The position numbers and the translations under genes were made by a program. Shown in pieces: positions 25,170 through 34,567 of a stretch of 64,000 nucleotides of DNA. Numbering within the stretch: position 1 is the stretch's first letter; each line of letters begins with the position of its first letter. The notes under the pieces were generated by a model. That model was not told the origin of the DNA, ran no database searches, and was given only the letters and a program-made list of their open reading frames with translations. Origin of the DNA: Brachyspira hampsonii (GTDB lineage: Bacteria > Spirochaetota > Brachyspiria > Brachyspirales > Brachyspiraceae); assembly GCF_002214805.1 (NCBI RefSeq), contig NZ_CP019914.1, positions 1,364,001 through 1,428,000 on the forward strand. The letters are read 5' to 3'.

Positions 25170-25462
25170 AATAACTCCTAATTATTATAATAAAAATTGT
25201 TGGCTTAAATAAGTTATCATATACTCATAATTTTTATATTTTTAATTAATATAATATTGTTATATGATTCGCTTACATTATATAATAGCAATACTCTGCC
25301 AATTTAATGCTCTATATTTTTACTAGTGATAAACTTATAATTTAAAAAAAAATTTTTATTAGCATTATTTATAAAACTAATATTAAAGCTTTTTATATAA
25401 AAAAACAATATTACTTATTACTTTATTTATAGTTTTTATATTAGAAAAGCATTTTTGATTAG

Positions 25463-25491
25463 TTGACAAAAATGTAAATTAAATTTAATAT
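25463..25491 (+). promoter_or_regulatory. promoter of the ytxH-surA-like gene run
   Basis: TTGACA at 25463-25468, 17 bases, TAATAT at 25486-25491. GGAGG lies before the ATG at 25529. The remaining 25170-25460 is AT-rich with nothing else recognisable. Confidence 0.6.
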
Positions 25492-25528
25492 TAAATACAA
25501 GTTATGTAACAACTAGGAGGATATTATT

Positions 25529-25795
25529 ATGTCTAGAGAAGTATCAGGTATGTTTTCATTTTTATTGGGCTTAACTGCCGGAATTGCTTTGGGAGTATTA
25601 TTTGCACCAAAAGCCGGAGAAGAAACTAGAGAAGATATTAAAGAAACTATGGATAATATTAAATATAAAGTAGATGATATTTATCATAGAAGCGTATTAA
25701 AAACTTCAGAATTAGTTGAAAAAGGAAAAGAAAAAACAAATGATTTCTTTGAAAAAAGAAAGAAAAAAGCTTCTGAAGAAACTGTTGAAGAATAA
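25529..25795 (+). CDS. YtxH-domain protein
   Basis: An 88-residue protein. The N-terminal membrane or amphipathic segment FLLGLTAGIALGVLFAPKAGEETREDIKE is the YtxH (gas vesicle/stress-like) signature, followed by a Lys/Glu-rich helix. It is likely anchored to the inner membrane with a cytoplasmic coiled tail. In other bacteria such genes belong to general stress regulons. It heads a run with a DUF948-like gene and two envelope genes; the gap to the next gene is eight bases. Confidence 0.85.
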   Translation: MSREVSGMFSFLLGLTAGIALGVLFAPKAGEETREDIKETMDNIKYKVDDIYHRSVLKTSELVEKGKEKTNDFFEKRKKKASEETVEE

Positions 25796-25803
25796 TAATT
25801 AAC

Positions 25804-26211
25804 ATGCAGGATATTACATTTCAAATTAATGTTATAGCTATATCTTTAGCTTTCATAGCTATTTCTATATTAATATTAGTCTTAGCTATATTTTTTGTTT
25901 TACTTGCAGGTTATTTTAGATTTACTAATAGATTCGATAGAATATTAGAAAATATCGAATCTATTAGTGAAAAAATAGGAAGCATTGCAAATACAGTAGA
26001 TGATGAAGCTAATAAGGTTAAACTAACATTAGACAGTATACATGATTCTTTTAATAATTTATCCAGCAGCATTAGTAATTTTAGTTCAATGACTTCAAAT
26101 ATATCTAATAACTTTAGCATTATTAATATATTTAAATCTATATTTGCCCTATTTACCGGTAAAAATAGAAAAAAAGATGATTTTACCGAAAATGATGATG
26201 AAGATTTTTGA
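25804..26211 (+). CDS. DUF948-like single-pass membrane protein
   Basis: A 135-residue protein with one strong membrane segment at about 10-38 (IAISLAFIAISILILVLAIFFVLL). A heptad-like coiled coil follows at about 45-105, rich in Ile/Ser/Asn (FDRILENIESISEKIGSIANTV), with an acidic tail. This is the layout of DUF948/YoxC proteins, which often sit beside YtxH genes as here. The role is unknown; it may be a stress-linked membrane scaffold. Confidence 0.65.
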   Translation: MQDITFQINVIAISLAFIAISILILVLAIFFVLLAGYFRFTNRFDRILENIESISEKIGSIANTVDDEANKVKLTLDSIHDSFNNLSSSISNFSSMTSNISNNFSIINIFKSIFALFTGKNRKKDDFTENDDEDF

Positions 26212-26236
26212 TTTATAATTTAGGAATTGTTTTATT

Positions 26237-27313
26237 ATGATAAAAAAAATATTTTTTTCAATTTTTTGTATAGTATTATTTTCTTCTTTCTTATATTCAG
26301 AGGATACTAATTGGGTAATTAGGATAAGAGACGGTCAAGGAAATATAAAAAAACTTATGACTGTTGAAGAATGCTTGTCTGAAATATCTAATCTTACTGT
26401 TTTAAGAGGAGCTCCGGAAGAAGCCGTTAATGCTCTTCTTACTAATGATTTTCAATTATGGCAGTTTGCTTCTCAAATTATAGAACAGGAAGTAATATAC
26501 TTAAAAGCCGTTGAAGAGGGATATGATAAAGACGAAGAGGTATTAAAATTAATTTCTAAAGAAAGAGACAATCAATTATCTCAGCTTTATATGCAGGAAA
26601 AAGTTGCAGATGATTTTGCTGTAGTAACAGATGAAGAAAAAAGAAGATTCTTTAATAATAATATATCAAGAATAAGGGCTGCTGTAGGTCCTAATGTAAC
26701 TTATGAACAGGTTGCTATGGAAATAGAAACAACAATTCTTCAGGAGCGTATGAGAAATGAATATGATAAAATCATAGAATCAGCAGAAACTAATTATAAT
26801 AATTTTAAATATTCGCTTAATAGCGATCCTTGCGTTACTATAGAAGAAACAACTGTACCTTTATCAGAATTTAATAATATGTTTGATGAATCTATAAAAC
26901 AGGCTGGAGCAAATATTCCGGCTGCATTAAAACTTCAGGCTAAAGAAGGAATGTTCAAAGCTTTTGTAGCTAGAGAAATTATGATGTATGAAGCTAAAAA
27001 AGAAGGTTTTTATGAAACTCCTCAGGCTAAATCAATAGAAAATTTCTTAACTAGAAATGCCGTTAATGCCAATTTTATAAACAAAACAATAAGATCAACT
27101 ATACCAACTCCTACAGAAGAAGAAATTAATTTAGCTTATGAGCGATACGGTAAAATGTATAATATAGATTCTCTTCCTTATGCTGATGCTCAAAAAGCAT
27201 TAGCCAGTCTAGTTGTAGAAGCTAAAACACAGCAAAAATATCAAATATTAGTTACAGATCTAAGATACCGATACAATATAGAAAAGAATATTGATTTATT
27301 ATTAAAAAAGTAA
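26237..27313 (+). CDS. SurA_N-like periplasmic chaperone, no clear PPIase domain
   Basis: A 358-residue secreted protein; its signal peptide ends near SFLYSEDT. The helical repeats resemble the N-terminal chaperone part of SurA/PpiD. Segments such as EQEVIYLKAVEEGYDKDEEVLKLISKERDNQL and AREIMMYEAKKEGFYETPQAKSIENFLTRNAV have the repeated 'long helix, G-[FY]-x(2-3)-D/P-E' layout. No parvulin fold block is visible, so peptidyl-prolyl isomerase activity is unlikely. It may escort outer-membrane proteins, which fits the barrel-like protein encoded 15 bases downstream. Confidence 0.6.
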   Translation: MIKKIFFSIFCIVLFSSFLYSEDTNWVIRIRDGQGNIKKLMTVEECLSEISNLTVLRGAPEEAVNALLTNDFQLWQFASQIIEQEVIYLKAVEEGYDKDEEVLKLISKERDNQLSQLYMQEKVADDFAVVTDEEKRRFFNNNISRIRAAVGPNVTYEQVAMEIETTILQERMRNEYDKIIESAETNYNNFKYSLNSDPCVTIEETTVPLSEFNNMFDESIKQAGANIPAALKLQAKEGMFKAFVAREIMMYEAKKEGFYETPQAKSIENFLTRNAVNANFINKTIRSTIPTPTEEEINLAYERYGKMYNIDSLPYADAQKALASLVVEAKTQQKYQILVTDLRYRYNIEKNIDLLLKK

Positions 27314-27328
27314 TTATTAACTAATATT

Positions 27329-28219
27329 ATGAAAAATAGATTATCAATTATATACTTTATATTTTTTATATTATTCTGTTTTTCTCAAATATCTTTTGCA
27401 AGAAGAAATGACTTTGATTTTGATGTAACCCCTCTTATAGAAAAAAATAAAATGTTTTCTGTAGGCATAGGGGGAATATTTTCTGAGTATAATTCTTGGT
27501 TTGATGGAAAATTACAGATATTGGATCCTCATAACCCAAATATAAGCAGAAGAGATTTATATTTTACATTTATGCCTTATTTCAAAGTAAGACCTATTAA
27601 ATATTTAGAACTAGGAGTATCAACGAGCTTCACATATCAAAGACAAGATTGGAGAAATGATATCACTAGTGCTACAAATATGACAGATGCATTTAATTTT
27701 GATTCTATCAATGCCACTATGAAAGCCACACTATTGGATTGGTATTTATCTATAGGAGTTAAAGTAGGATTAAGCTATAGTTTTATGAAAAATAATCATA
27801 TATATTTAGATATTAAAGATCCTTTCAATCTATACACCACGATAATGTTTGCAGGCATTCCTAAAGTAATACCCATTAATTTCTTCTTTTGCTATACATT
27901 TGATACCAGAGATAATCTATTAAAAGATATTCTTAATACAGGAGAAGTATCCGGAGGCGTAGAAATAATCACATCTCCTTTTATCACTTTATATACAGGA
28001 GTTAATTACATATTCCCATATACCAAACAATCAACTCTTTCTTATTTAGACATATTTGTAAAATTTAAAGCTACAATATCAGACTTTTTATATATGACAG
28101 TATCATATCAGAAAACAGTATATGGAAAAGGCAATGCCCCAAATACATCAACATTCAATTTTGCCATAGAATATATGTTCTACTCTCCTAATGGAAGCTG
28201 GTGGAGCTTAAATAGATAA
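27329..28219 (+). CDS. outer-membrane beta-barrel-like protein
   Basis: A 296-residue protein with a signal peptide ending near ISFARR. The mature sequence alternates aromatic and polar residues in many short strands (PYFKVRPIKYLELGVSTSFTYQ, LSIGVKVGLSYSFMKNNHIYLDI, EVSGGVEIITSPFITLYTGVNYIFPY). It ends with strands toward a C-terminal FYSPNGSWWSLNR. This suggests an outer-membrane barrel, though I recognise no named family. It is cotranscribed with the SurA-like gene and ends six bases before the convergent protease gene. Confidence 0.55.
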   Translation: MKNRLSIIYFIFFILFCFSQISFARRNDFDFDVTPLIEKNKMFSVGIGGIFSEYNSWFDGKLQILDPHNPNISRRDLYFTFMPYFKVRPIKYLELGVSTSFTYQRQDWRNDITSATNMTDAFNFDSINATMKATLLDWYLSIGVKVGLSYSFMKNNHIYLDIKDPFNLYTTIMFAGIPKVIPINFFFCYTFDTRDNLLKDILNTGEVSGGVEIITSPFITLYTGVNYIFPYTKQSTLSYLDIFVKFKATISDFLYMTVSYQKTVYGKGNAPNTSTFNFAIEYMFYSPNGSWWSLNR

Positions 28220-28225
28220 AAAATA

Positions 28226-28963
28226 TCATATAGAAAATATAATATTAATACTTTTTCCTAATAAATGCTGTGATATAGTCTGTATAAATGCCAATATAGT
28301 TCTTAATATTCCAAAAAAAAGTAAGGCATAAAGTATTAAAAATCCGTAAGGATATATTTTATCATAAGTATCTTTGCCCTTCGGTGATAAGAAAAACCTT
28401 AATATCCAGCCTCCGTCTAATGGCGGAAAAGGCAATAAATTAAAAAACATAAGCATTATATTAATCATATAAAACATAAATAACATTGTTAAAACTATAG
28501 GCAAAGCATTGAGCAGAAAATTTGATAAGCCATTATTATTCTCTTGTAAAAACATCATTATTTTATAAATTACAAAAGTACCGTTAGAGGTAAATGTAAG
28601 TATTTTCATTATGATAAATGCTATAGATGCTATGATAAGATTAGCAAAAGGACCTGCAAATGATACCAAAGCCTGATCTCTTTCAAAATTATTAAAATTA
28701 TGCGGATTAACAGGAACAGCTTTCATCCAGCCTATAACAGGAATACCTGTAATTGCCGCAATTATTGGAAGAACTACACTTCCCAATATATCAATATGAG
28801 CCAAAGGATTTAGAGTAAGCCTTCCAAGCCTCATAGCTGTTCTATCTCCAAACATAAATGCCGTTCTTGCATGAGAATATTCATGTGTGCTTGCTGATAT
28901 TATAAATACAACATAAGATATGATTCCTATTGAAAGTTTATTAGAAAATATTTCATAAACCAT
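28226..28963 (-). CDS. site-2 protease family membrane metallopeptidase (M50)
   Basis: A 245-residue membrane protein of the FtsH-independent YwhC/rhomboid-neighbour M50 type. The zinc site HEYSH is at residues 27-31 within the first membrane segment (SASTHEYSHARTAFMFGD). The second site FFNLLPFPPLDGGWILRFFL supplies the third ligand. There are about six membrane segments and no PDZ domain. It is probably a compact intramembrane protease; substrates are unknown. AAGGAAA precedes the ATG. The gene is single and convergent with the barrel gene. Confidence 0.9.
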   Translation of the reverse strand: MVYEIFSNKLSIGIISYVVFIISASTHEYSHARTAFMFGDRTAMRLGRLTLNPLAHIDILGSVVLPIIAAITGIPVIGWMKAVPVNPHNFNNFERDQALVSFAGPFANLIIASIAFIIMKILTFTSNGTFVIYKIMMFLQENNNGLSNFLLNALPIVLTMLFMFYMINIMLMFFNLLPFPPLDGGWILRFFLSPKGKDTYDKIYPYGFLILYALLFFGILRTILAFIQTISQHLLGKSINIIFSI

Positions 28964-29115
28964 TATTTGTTTCCTTAAAAAATTGTTATTATCAAAAATT
29001 ATTTTTATACTAAATTAAAAAATCAATTTAAGATTAAAACATATAAAACTATTATAAGATAAACTTTTATAGAATAAAAAGTATAATTTTTATTTTTTAT
29101 TGTATATTATTACAA

Positions 29116-29844
29116 TTAATGATTTAATACTTTATACAAGAAATCTTTAACTCTGTCATGTTTAGGATTAGAAAAGAATTCATTAGGTTTTTCATCTTCA
29201 AGTATCTGTCCATCATTCATAAAAAGTATTCTTGTAGCAACATTCTTTGCAAAACCCATTTCATGAGTAACAATTAACATAGTCATGCCTTCTCTTGCAA
29301 GCTCTATCATAACATCCAAAACCTCTTTAATCATCTCAGGATCCAAAGCAGAAGTAGGCTCATCAAAAAGCATAATATCAGGCTCCATAGCCAAAGCCCT
29401 CGCTATAGCTATTCTCTGTTTCTGTCCTCCTGAAAGTTTGCTCGGATAAACATCTTTTTTATCCACCAATCCTACTTTATTAAGAAGTTCTATAGCCTTT
29501 TTCTCAGCATTTTCTTTTGAAACTTTCTTTACTTTCATAGGTGCTAAAGTGATATTTTCAATAACAGTTTTATGAGGAAATAAATTGAAATGCTGAAATA
29601 CCATTCCAAGTTCCTGTCTCATAATGTTAATATTAGTATCCTTATCCATTATGTTTTTGCCGTTTACGATAATATCGCCTTTAGAAGGTTCTTCAAGTCT
29701 ATTTAAACATCTTAAAAATGTTGATTTACCGCTTCCGGAAGGTCCTATTATGGCAATGATCTCTCCCTTTGCAATCTCAACATCAATACCTTTAAGAACT
29801 TCTAATTTTCCAAATTGTTTATGTAAATTTTTTACCTTAATCAC
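29116..29844 (-). CDS. polar amino-acid ABC transporter ATPase
   Basis: A 242-residue GlnQ/HisP-type ATPase. It has Walker [11 protein letters not shown]-loop [12 protein letters not shown], signature [15 protein letters not shown], Walker [15 protein letters not shown] and the H-loop VTHEMGFA. It is complete and of normal length. It overlaps the end of the permease gene by eight bases and is the last gene of the set, giving the order binding protein, permease, ATPase. It powers uptake of a polar amino acid; the exact substrate is not readable. Confidence 0.93.
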   Translation of the reverse strand: MIKVKNLHKQFGKLEVLKGIDVEIAKGEIIAIIGPSGSGKSTFLRCLNRLEEPSKGDIIVNGKNIMDKDTNINIMRQELGMVFQHFNLFPHKTVIENITLAPMKVKKVSKENAEKKAIELLNKVGLVDKKDVYPSKLSGGQKQRIAIARALAMEPDIMLFDEPTSALDPEMIKEVLDVMIELAREGMTMLIVTHEMGFAKNVATRILFMNDGQILEDEKPNEFFSNPKHDRVKDFLYKVLNH

Positions 29845-30550
29845 TTTCTTTTAAACCCTCCTCTACTCTCTTCATAATCATAGCAAATATAGAAGTAAGT
29901 ATAAAGTATATTATACCAACAGCAAGTAAAGGCTCAACTCCTCTATATGTTTGGCTTGTTATGATGTTTGCAGATCTAAGTAAATCAACTCCTCCTATAA
30001 ATCCTACAACAGAAGTCTCTTTAAGCAAAGCTATAAATTCGCTTACTAAAGGAGGAAGTATTTTTTTAATAGCCTGAGGTATTATAATTTCTTTCATAGC
30101 CATAGAATAATTCATACCTAAAGCTCTTGCCGCCTCCATTTGTCCCTTATCCAAACTTTGTATTCCCGCTCTTATAATTTCAGCAACATAAGCACCAGAG
30201 TTTATACCAAAAGCAATAGCTGCTATAATAAATATAGGAGTGTTTCTTAAATTATCAACAAAAACAATATTAGCCCATATCATAAGCTGTACTACAACAG
30301 GAGTTCCTCTTAAAATATTTACATACCAGAATGCTAATTTTGCTAATGGATTGAAATCTTTTAATTTTTCAGAGTTTTTAAATGGATAAAATTCAGACAG
30401 CTGAATCAAAGCAACTAATATACCTAATATAACCCCTATAACTGTAGCACATGCAGTTGTTCCTACAGAAAATAATAACCCTTTTATAATATAAATGTAT
30501 CTATCATTTGATATGAATATTAACTTTAGAAGTTCTAAATATTCAAGCAT
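29837..30550 (-). CDS. polar amino-acid ABC transporter permease
   Basis: A 237-residue HisM/GlnP-family permease with about five membrane segments. The [22 protein letters not shown] start and the [22 protein letters not shown] motif are typical. The EAA loop is [29 protein letters not shown]. One permease is present, so it probably works as a homodimer. An 84-base gap with overlapping hairpins separates it from the binding-protein gene and may lower its expression relative to that protein. Confidence 0.92.
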   Translation of the reverse strand: MLEYLELLKLIFISNDRYIYIIKGLLFSVGTTACATVIGVILGILVALIQLSEFYPFKNSEKLKDFNPLAKLAFWYVNILRGTPVVVQLMIWANIVFVDNLRNTPIFIIAAIAFGINSGAYVAEIIRAGIQSLDKGQMEAARALGMNYSMAMKEIIIPQAIKKILPPLVSEFIALLKETSVVGFIGGVDLLRSANIITSQTYRGVEPLLAVGIIYFILTSIFAMIMKRVEEGLKESD

Positions 30551-30572
30551 ATATACAAACCCCTATAAAAAA

Positions 30573-30624
30573 TATCTTCTTCTTATTAAATAGTCTAATA
30601 AGAATATAAAAATAAGAAGAATAT
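30573..30624 (-). promoter_or_regulatory. intercistronic alternative hairpins
   Basis: Between binding-protein and permease genes, CTTCTTATT near 30579-30587 can pair with AATAAGAAG at 30611-30619. Alternatively TCTTATTA (30581-30588) pairs with TAATAAGA (about 30597-30604). The two are mutually exclusive. Such structures often protect the upstream mRNA and limit the downstream genes. Confidence 0.4.
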
Positions 30625-30634
30625 ATAAATAATA

Positions 30635-31378
30635 TTATTCCCCAAAATATTTGCTTATTAAAGCATCATAAGTGCCGTTATCTTTAAGTGTTTTTAAAGC
30701 ATCGTTAATTTGAGCAAGAAGTTCTGTATCTTCTTTTCTCATAGCTATAGAATACTCTTCAACAGCAGCATCAGTTTCTACTAATTTTAATTCAGTATTC
30801 TGAGCAACATAATTTTTAGCCGGCTCATAATCTAATACAACAGCATCAATTTTCTGAGATTTCAAAGCCAATATTGTTTCTGAAGCACTATTAAATTTCT
30901 GAGCTTCTACATTAGTCATTTCGCTTACTAAAATATCTCCTGTATATCCTAAAACAACCCCTATTTTTTTACCGGCAAAGTTATCAAAAGAAGTTATATC
31001 AGTATTTGATGCCTGAACTACTATAGACTGTTTTGAATTATAATAAGGCTCTGTAAAATTAACAAATTGTTTTCTCTCTTCAGTTGCGGTCATGCCTGCA
31101 GCAATAATATCTATTTTTTTAGCTTCTAAAGCCGCAAGAAGTCCGTCAAACTGCATATCTACTATCTCTATTTCTCTACCTATTAATTTAGCAACCTCAG
31201 CTATCAAATCCATATCGAATCCAACTATTTTATCACCTTCTCTGTATTCAAAAGGTTCAAATTCAGCATTAGTGCCTACATATAATTTATTTTTTTCCTC
31301 TTTCTTCTGACAGCTTATAAATAGAAATAAAACTGCTAACAAAGCTATAGCTATTTTCACAATATTATTCTTAAACAT
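30635..31378 (-). CDS. polar amino-acid-binding lipoprotein
   Basis: A 247-residue type II periplasmic binding protein (SBP_bac_3). The signal peptide ends in the lipobox FLFISC with C23 lipidated. Family marks are LYVGTNAEFEPFEYREGDKIVGFDMDLIAEVAKLIG, DGLLAALEAKKIDIIAAGMTATEERKQFVNFTEPYY and GKKIGVVLGYTGD. The late segment VEEYSIAMRKEDTELLAQINDALKTLKDNGTYDALISKYFG is standard. It delivers an amino acid to the permease/ATPase encoded downstream. Confidence 0.93.
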   Translation of the reverse strand: MFKNNIVKIAIALLAVLFLFISCQKKEEKNKLYVGTNAEFEPFEYREGDKIVGFDMDLIAEVAKLIGREIEIVDMQFDGLLAALEAKKIDIIAAGMTATEERKQFVNFTEPYYNSKQSIVVQASNTDITSFDNFAGKKIGVVLGYTGDILVSEMTNVEAQKFNSASETILALKSQKIDAVVLDYEPAKNYVAQNTELKLVETDAAVEEYSIAMRKEDTELLAQINDALKTLKDNGTYDALISKYFGE

Positions 31379-31408
31379 AGTTAATCCTATAATTCTATAT
31401 TTTGAATA

Positions 31409-31436
31409 ATTCTATATAATAATGTAAAAAAGTCAA
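31409..31436 (-). promoter_or_regulatory. sigma-70 promoter of the amino-acid transporter
   Basis: On the minus strand: TTGACT (31436-31431), 16 bases, TAGAAT (31414-31409), about 30 bases before the lipoprotein start. Confidence 0.6.
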
Positions 31437-31509
31437 GGTAAAATATATTCTTTTCAAATACTAATTTATCACATAAATTGCTATTAACTGTTTTATAAAA
31501 TAAATAAAT

Positions 31510-31538
31510 TTGAATTAATAAGATATATAATATATAAT
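31510..31538 (+). promoter_or_regulatory. sigma-70 promoter of the LemA-like gene
   Basis: TTGAAT at 31510-31515, 17 bases, TATAAT at 31533-31538. The gene starts at 31579. Confidence 0.6.
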
Positions 31539-31578
31539 TTTTAATCTAAAAGATATAAAAAATGGAGATATAAAGTAT

Positions 31579-32187
31579 ATGAGAGGTTCTGTGGTAGCAG
31601 TAATATTTATCATAGTGAATATAATAGCTATTACTATATTTATGATAGTTTCTACCACTTCTATAAAAGAATCTATATTAACAGAAGAAAAATTATCAAG
31701 AGAATCATTAGACTCTATAATAGATACTTATTATAAAAAAAATATAGCCTCAGAAAATTACTATAATGCCGTATCAGTAATACCCAAAATAGATATATAT
31801 GTACTGCATTCACTAAGCAATTATATAAAAAGAATAAAATCAATAGAAGCAGATTCCACTTTAATAGAAAAACCATTAACATTTCAGGAATATCAATATA
31901 TACAGGCAAGAATAACTGAAAATATAAATAAAATAAATTATACAGCAAGGAATTACCCTGTTTTAAGAACAAATGAGAACTATATATCTGCTTTAAATGA
32001 GATGCGTCCTATAATAGAAGATGAAAAAAAATATATATCTGCTTATAATGATCATGTATTGGAATATAATAGACTTACAACAACTCCGCCTTCAAGCATA
32101 GTAGCAGGTATAATGGGAAAATTTCCTTTCCTAAAATTTGAAACCGGGACTAATATAATAGCACAAACTGCGAATATGTTTCAATAG
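31579..32187 (+). CDS. LemA-like membrane protein
   Basis: A 202-residue protein with one N-terminal membrane segment (about 5-27) and a helical external domain. The last third, RNYPVLRTNENYISALNEMRPIIEDEKKYISAYNDHVLEYNRL, then a proline-rich turn and VAGIMGKFPFLKFETG, follows the LemA pattern (NYPxL..NE.., E.......YN..V..YN, PS..VA...G). The N-terminal half is diverged, so this is a family-level call. The function of LemA is not settled. GGAG is 12 bases before the ATG. Confidence 0.65.
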   Translation: MRGSVVAVIFIIVNIIAITIFMIVSTTSIKESILTEEKLSRESLDSIIDTYYKKNIASENYYNAVSVIPKIDIYVLHSLSNYIKRIKSIEADSTLIEKPLTFQEYQYIQARITENINKINYTARNYPVLRTNENYISALNEMRPIIEDEKKYISAYNDHVLEYNRLTTTPPSSIVAGIMGKFPFLKFETGTNIIAQTANMFQ

Positions 32188-32199
32188 ACATTAATTATA

Positions 32200-32228
32200 T
32201 TTACAAAAATTAAAACTTTTACTATAAT
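32200..32228 (+). promoter_or_regulatory. sigma-70 promoter of the LacI-family gene
   Basis: TTTACA at 32200-32205, 17 bases, TATAAT at 32223-32228. The start codon is at 32255, and no strong ribosome site lies between. Confidence 0.65.
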
Positions 32229-32254
32229 ATAATAAATTAAATATTCGGATTAAT

Positions 32255-33292
32255 ATGAACGATAATATAAAAGAATTAACAAAACTCAAAAGAGTAACAC
32301 AGAAAGAAATAGCTAAAAGACTTGGAATAAGCAGAACAACCGTAGCCAGAGCAATAAACGGAAGCGAATTTATTAAAGAAGAAACCAAATCTAAAATATT
32401 AGAATTAGCATCCGAATTAAATTATGAAAAAAATTATATAGGAAGCTCTCTTGCAAATCAAAAAGAAAAGATAGTACATTGTCTTATAGCGGATTCCTTT
32501 AATGAGTTTTATACAAAAGAAATTATACGAGGACTCAATACAGTTCAGAAAGAATATTCTATATATAATTATAATCTAAAAATAACACCAACAGAAATAC
32601 ATTCTCCCGATAAGCAGATAGAAACTTTAAAAAACATATTAAAAGAAGGTAATATAGACGGTTTAATAATAACACCTTTAAATAGAGATATTATATACAA
32701 TATATTAAAGCCTTATTTTGGTAAAATTAATATAATCTCTATAGGTACAAGATTATCTGAAAACATATCGCATGTAGGACCTAATCATATAAAACAAGGT
32801 TCTATAGTAGCGGGTATAGTTTCTAATATTTTAAGAGACAATGAAAAACTTCTGATAATAGATAACGGAGACGATAATATTTCTTCAGGAATGTATTTAG
32901 AAGGATTTTTACAAAGAATAAAGAATACAAATATAGATATTTTAGGACCTATTTACTGCGGTAATATAGAAGACAGTATACATACTATAAAAGAGATATG
33001 CTTTAAAGAGGATATCAAAGGAATTTATATTAATAGATATGCTCAGGAAATTTATGATATGATAGATAAAAACATATTAAGAGGCAAGAAAATCGTTACT
33101 CATGGTATGGCTGAAAGCATAAAAAACTTAATAAAATCAGGTATAATATCATTTACTGTTATGGAAGCTGTATTTATGGAAGGATATAATGCCGGTAAAA
33201 TAATGTTTGAAATGATATATAAAAAAAATGTTAATACTAATTGGGAAGTATCTGACTCTAAAATAATATTTTTAGAAAATTTAAGTGATTAA
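32255..33292 (+). CDS. LacI-family transcriptional regulator
   Basis: A 345-residue regulator. The DNA-binding headpiece is at about 14-60: TQKEIAKRLGISRTTVARAINGSEFIKEETKSKILELASELNYEKN, including the hinge region. It is followed by a type I periplasmic-binding-protein effector domain (NIDGLIITPLNRD, ISIGTRLSENISHVGPNHIKQG, DNGDDNISSGMYLEGF). This domain is typical of the branch that binds sugars through residues near the hinge. About ten residues precede the usual LacI start. The target genes are unknown; none of the neighbours is an obvious sugar-uptake gene. Confidence 0.85.
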   Translation: MNDNIKELTKLKRVTQKEIAKRLGISRTTVARAINGSEFIKEETKSKILELASELNYEKNYIGSSLANQKEKIVHCLIADSFNEFYTKEIIRGLNTVQKEYSIYNYNLKITPTEIHSPDKQIETLKNILKEGNIDGLIITPLNRDIIYNILKPYFGKINIISIGTRLSENISHVGPNHIKQGSIVAGIVSNILRDNEKLLIIDNGDDNISSGMYLEGFLQRIKNTNIDILGPIYCGNIEDSIHTIKEICFKEDIKGIYINRYAQEIYDMIDKNILRGKKIVTHGMAESIKNLIKSGIISFTVMEAVFMEGYNAGKIMFEMIYKKNVNTNWEVSDSKIIFLENLSD

Positions 33293-33435
33293 TCATCGTT
33301 TCCATCTCGTATTTTATTATAGTAAATTATAATAATAAAAATTTTAATAATATGTAACAAAAGTAATTTATATATTGTTTACTAAATGTTAGAAATTAAA
33401 TATAATTTGCAAAAAATTAATAAAAAGAGGTTCCA

Positions 33436-33696
33436 ATGAATATAGCTAGAAATTATCAAATAATTAGTAACAATCCCCCTGCTAATATGCCAAACTCTAT
33501 AACCCTAGATAATATAGGTAATAATACTTATCATATAACATTAATATTTTCAAGTCATACTAGTGAAGATACAGTAACTATGCAACCAAATGGTGTATTG
33601 CATGTAGATAATTTTATAGATGAAGGTGATATAGTTTTTATAGGTGATAATATGATAAAATGGACAAGTAATGGTAATTCAGCACTTTATCAGTAA
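33436..33696 (+). CDS. small protein of unknown function
   Basis: An 86-residue protein rich in Asn, Thr and Ile, predicted all-beta (NTYHITLIFSSHTSEDTVTMQPNGVLHVDNF and similar strands), with no signal peptide. AAAGAGG is seven bases before the ATG, so it looks genuinely translated. I recognise no family. It stands alone between the LacI-family gene and rplS, followed by hairpin-rich DNA. Confidence 0.5.
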   Translation: MNIARNYQIISNNPPANMPNSITLDNIGNNTYHITLIFSSHTSEDTVTMQPNGVLHVDNFIDEGDIVFIGDNMIKWTSNGNSALYQ

Positions 33697-33831
33697 TACA
33701 TAGCATTAAAATTAAAATGCACTAAAAATATGTAAAATTCCAAAAAGCAGGTATCCTATATAATTAAACTCGTTTAAAAACTAAATCAATATTATTTTAA
33801 TTTCATAGTTAGTGGTTTCTCGCTAACTTGT

Positions 33832-33981
33832 ATTACTTTTATATGTAAAAATACATATAAAAGTAATCAATTATATAAGATATAATACTTTACTTTGTAA
33901 TTAAAAAATAATTTTATAAATAATATTATCAAATAGTATTTAAATAAATTCTATTATATTCACATATAATAGAATTTATTT
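33832..33981. other. two long perfect AT-rich hairpins in the rplS upstream gap
   Basis: A 16-base stem with a four-base loop is at 33832-33847/33852-33867 and an 18-base stem with loop TCAC at 33942-33959/33964-33981. A small stem AGTTAG/CTAACT near 33808-33827 precedes them. Neither long hairpin ends in a clean T-run, although both arms are T-rich. The 424-base gap 33697-34120 holds no other feature I can identify. Confidence 0.5.
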
Positions 33982-34120
33982 TGAAATTTCACTTGATAAA
34001 ATTAACATATTATGATAGAATATTCCAACTATATTCTATAATGTTATATTTGTTTATTTTAGATTCTTTATGAAATTAAATAACATTAATATAAATAAAA
34101 TTAATTAGGAGATATTACAA

Positions 34121-34531
34121 ATGGATCAACAGATAAGATTAGTAGAAGCAAAATATAAAAAAGAAGCTATTTTACCTTTTGAAATAGGCGATACAGTAAA
34201 AGTATGGGTAAAAATTATTGAGGGCGATAGAGAAAGACTACAGGCTTATGAAGGCACTGTTATTTCTATTCGCGGAAAAGGAATTAATAAAAGTTTTATT
34301 GTTAGAAAAATATCTTACGGCGTAGGCGTTGAAAGAATATTCTTATTGAATTCTCCTAGAATAGATCATGTTGATATTATAAGAAAAGCTAAAGTAAGAA
34401 GAGCTAAACTTTATTACCTTAGAAACAAAGTTGGTAAAAAAGCCCGCTTAGTAGAAAGATTAGGTGTAAAAATACCTAAACATTCAGATTTAGTAAAAAA
34501 TACTGCAGAAGAAAATAAATCAGAAGAATAA
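34121..34531 (+). CDS. rplS: 50S ribosomal protein L19
   Basis: A 136-residue L19. The sequence runs [83 protein letters not shown], the full L19 core. The C-terminus is about 20 residues longer than the usual 115, ending in an acidic tail ([10 protein letters not shown]). GGAGA precedes the ATG. The common rpsP-rimM-trmD neighbours are not here, so rplS stands apart. Confidence 0.96.
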   Translation: MDQQIRLVEAKYKKEAILPFEIGDTVKVWVKIIEGDRERLQAYEGTVISIRGKGINKSFIVRKISYGVGVERIFLLNSPRIDHVDIIRKAKVRRAKLYYLRNKVGKKARLVERLGVKIPKHSDLVKNTAEENKSEE

Positions 34532-34567
34532 TATTGTTTACAATTTTGTTATTTTAAGGAGAATTTT

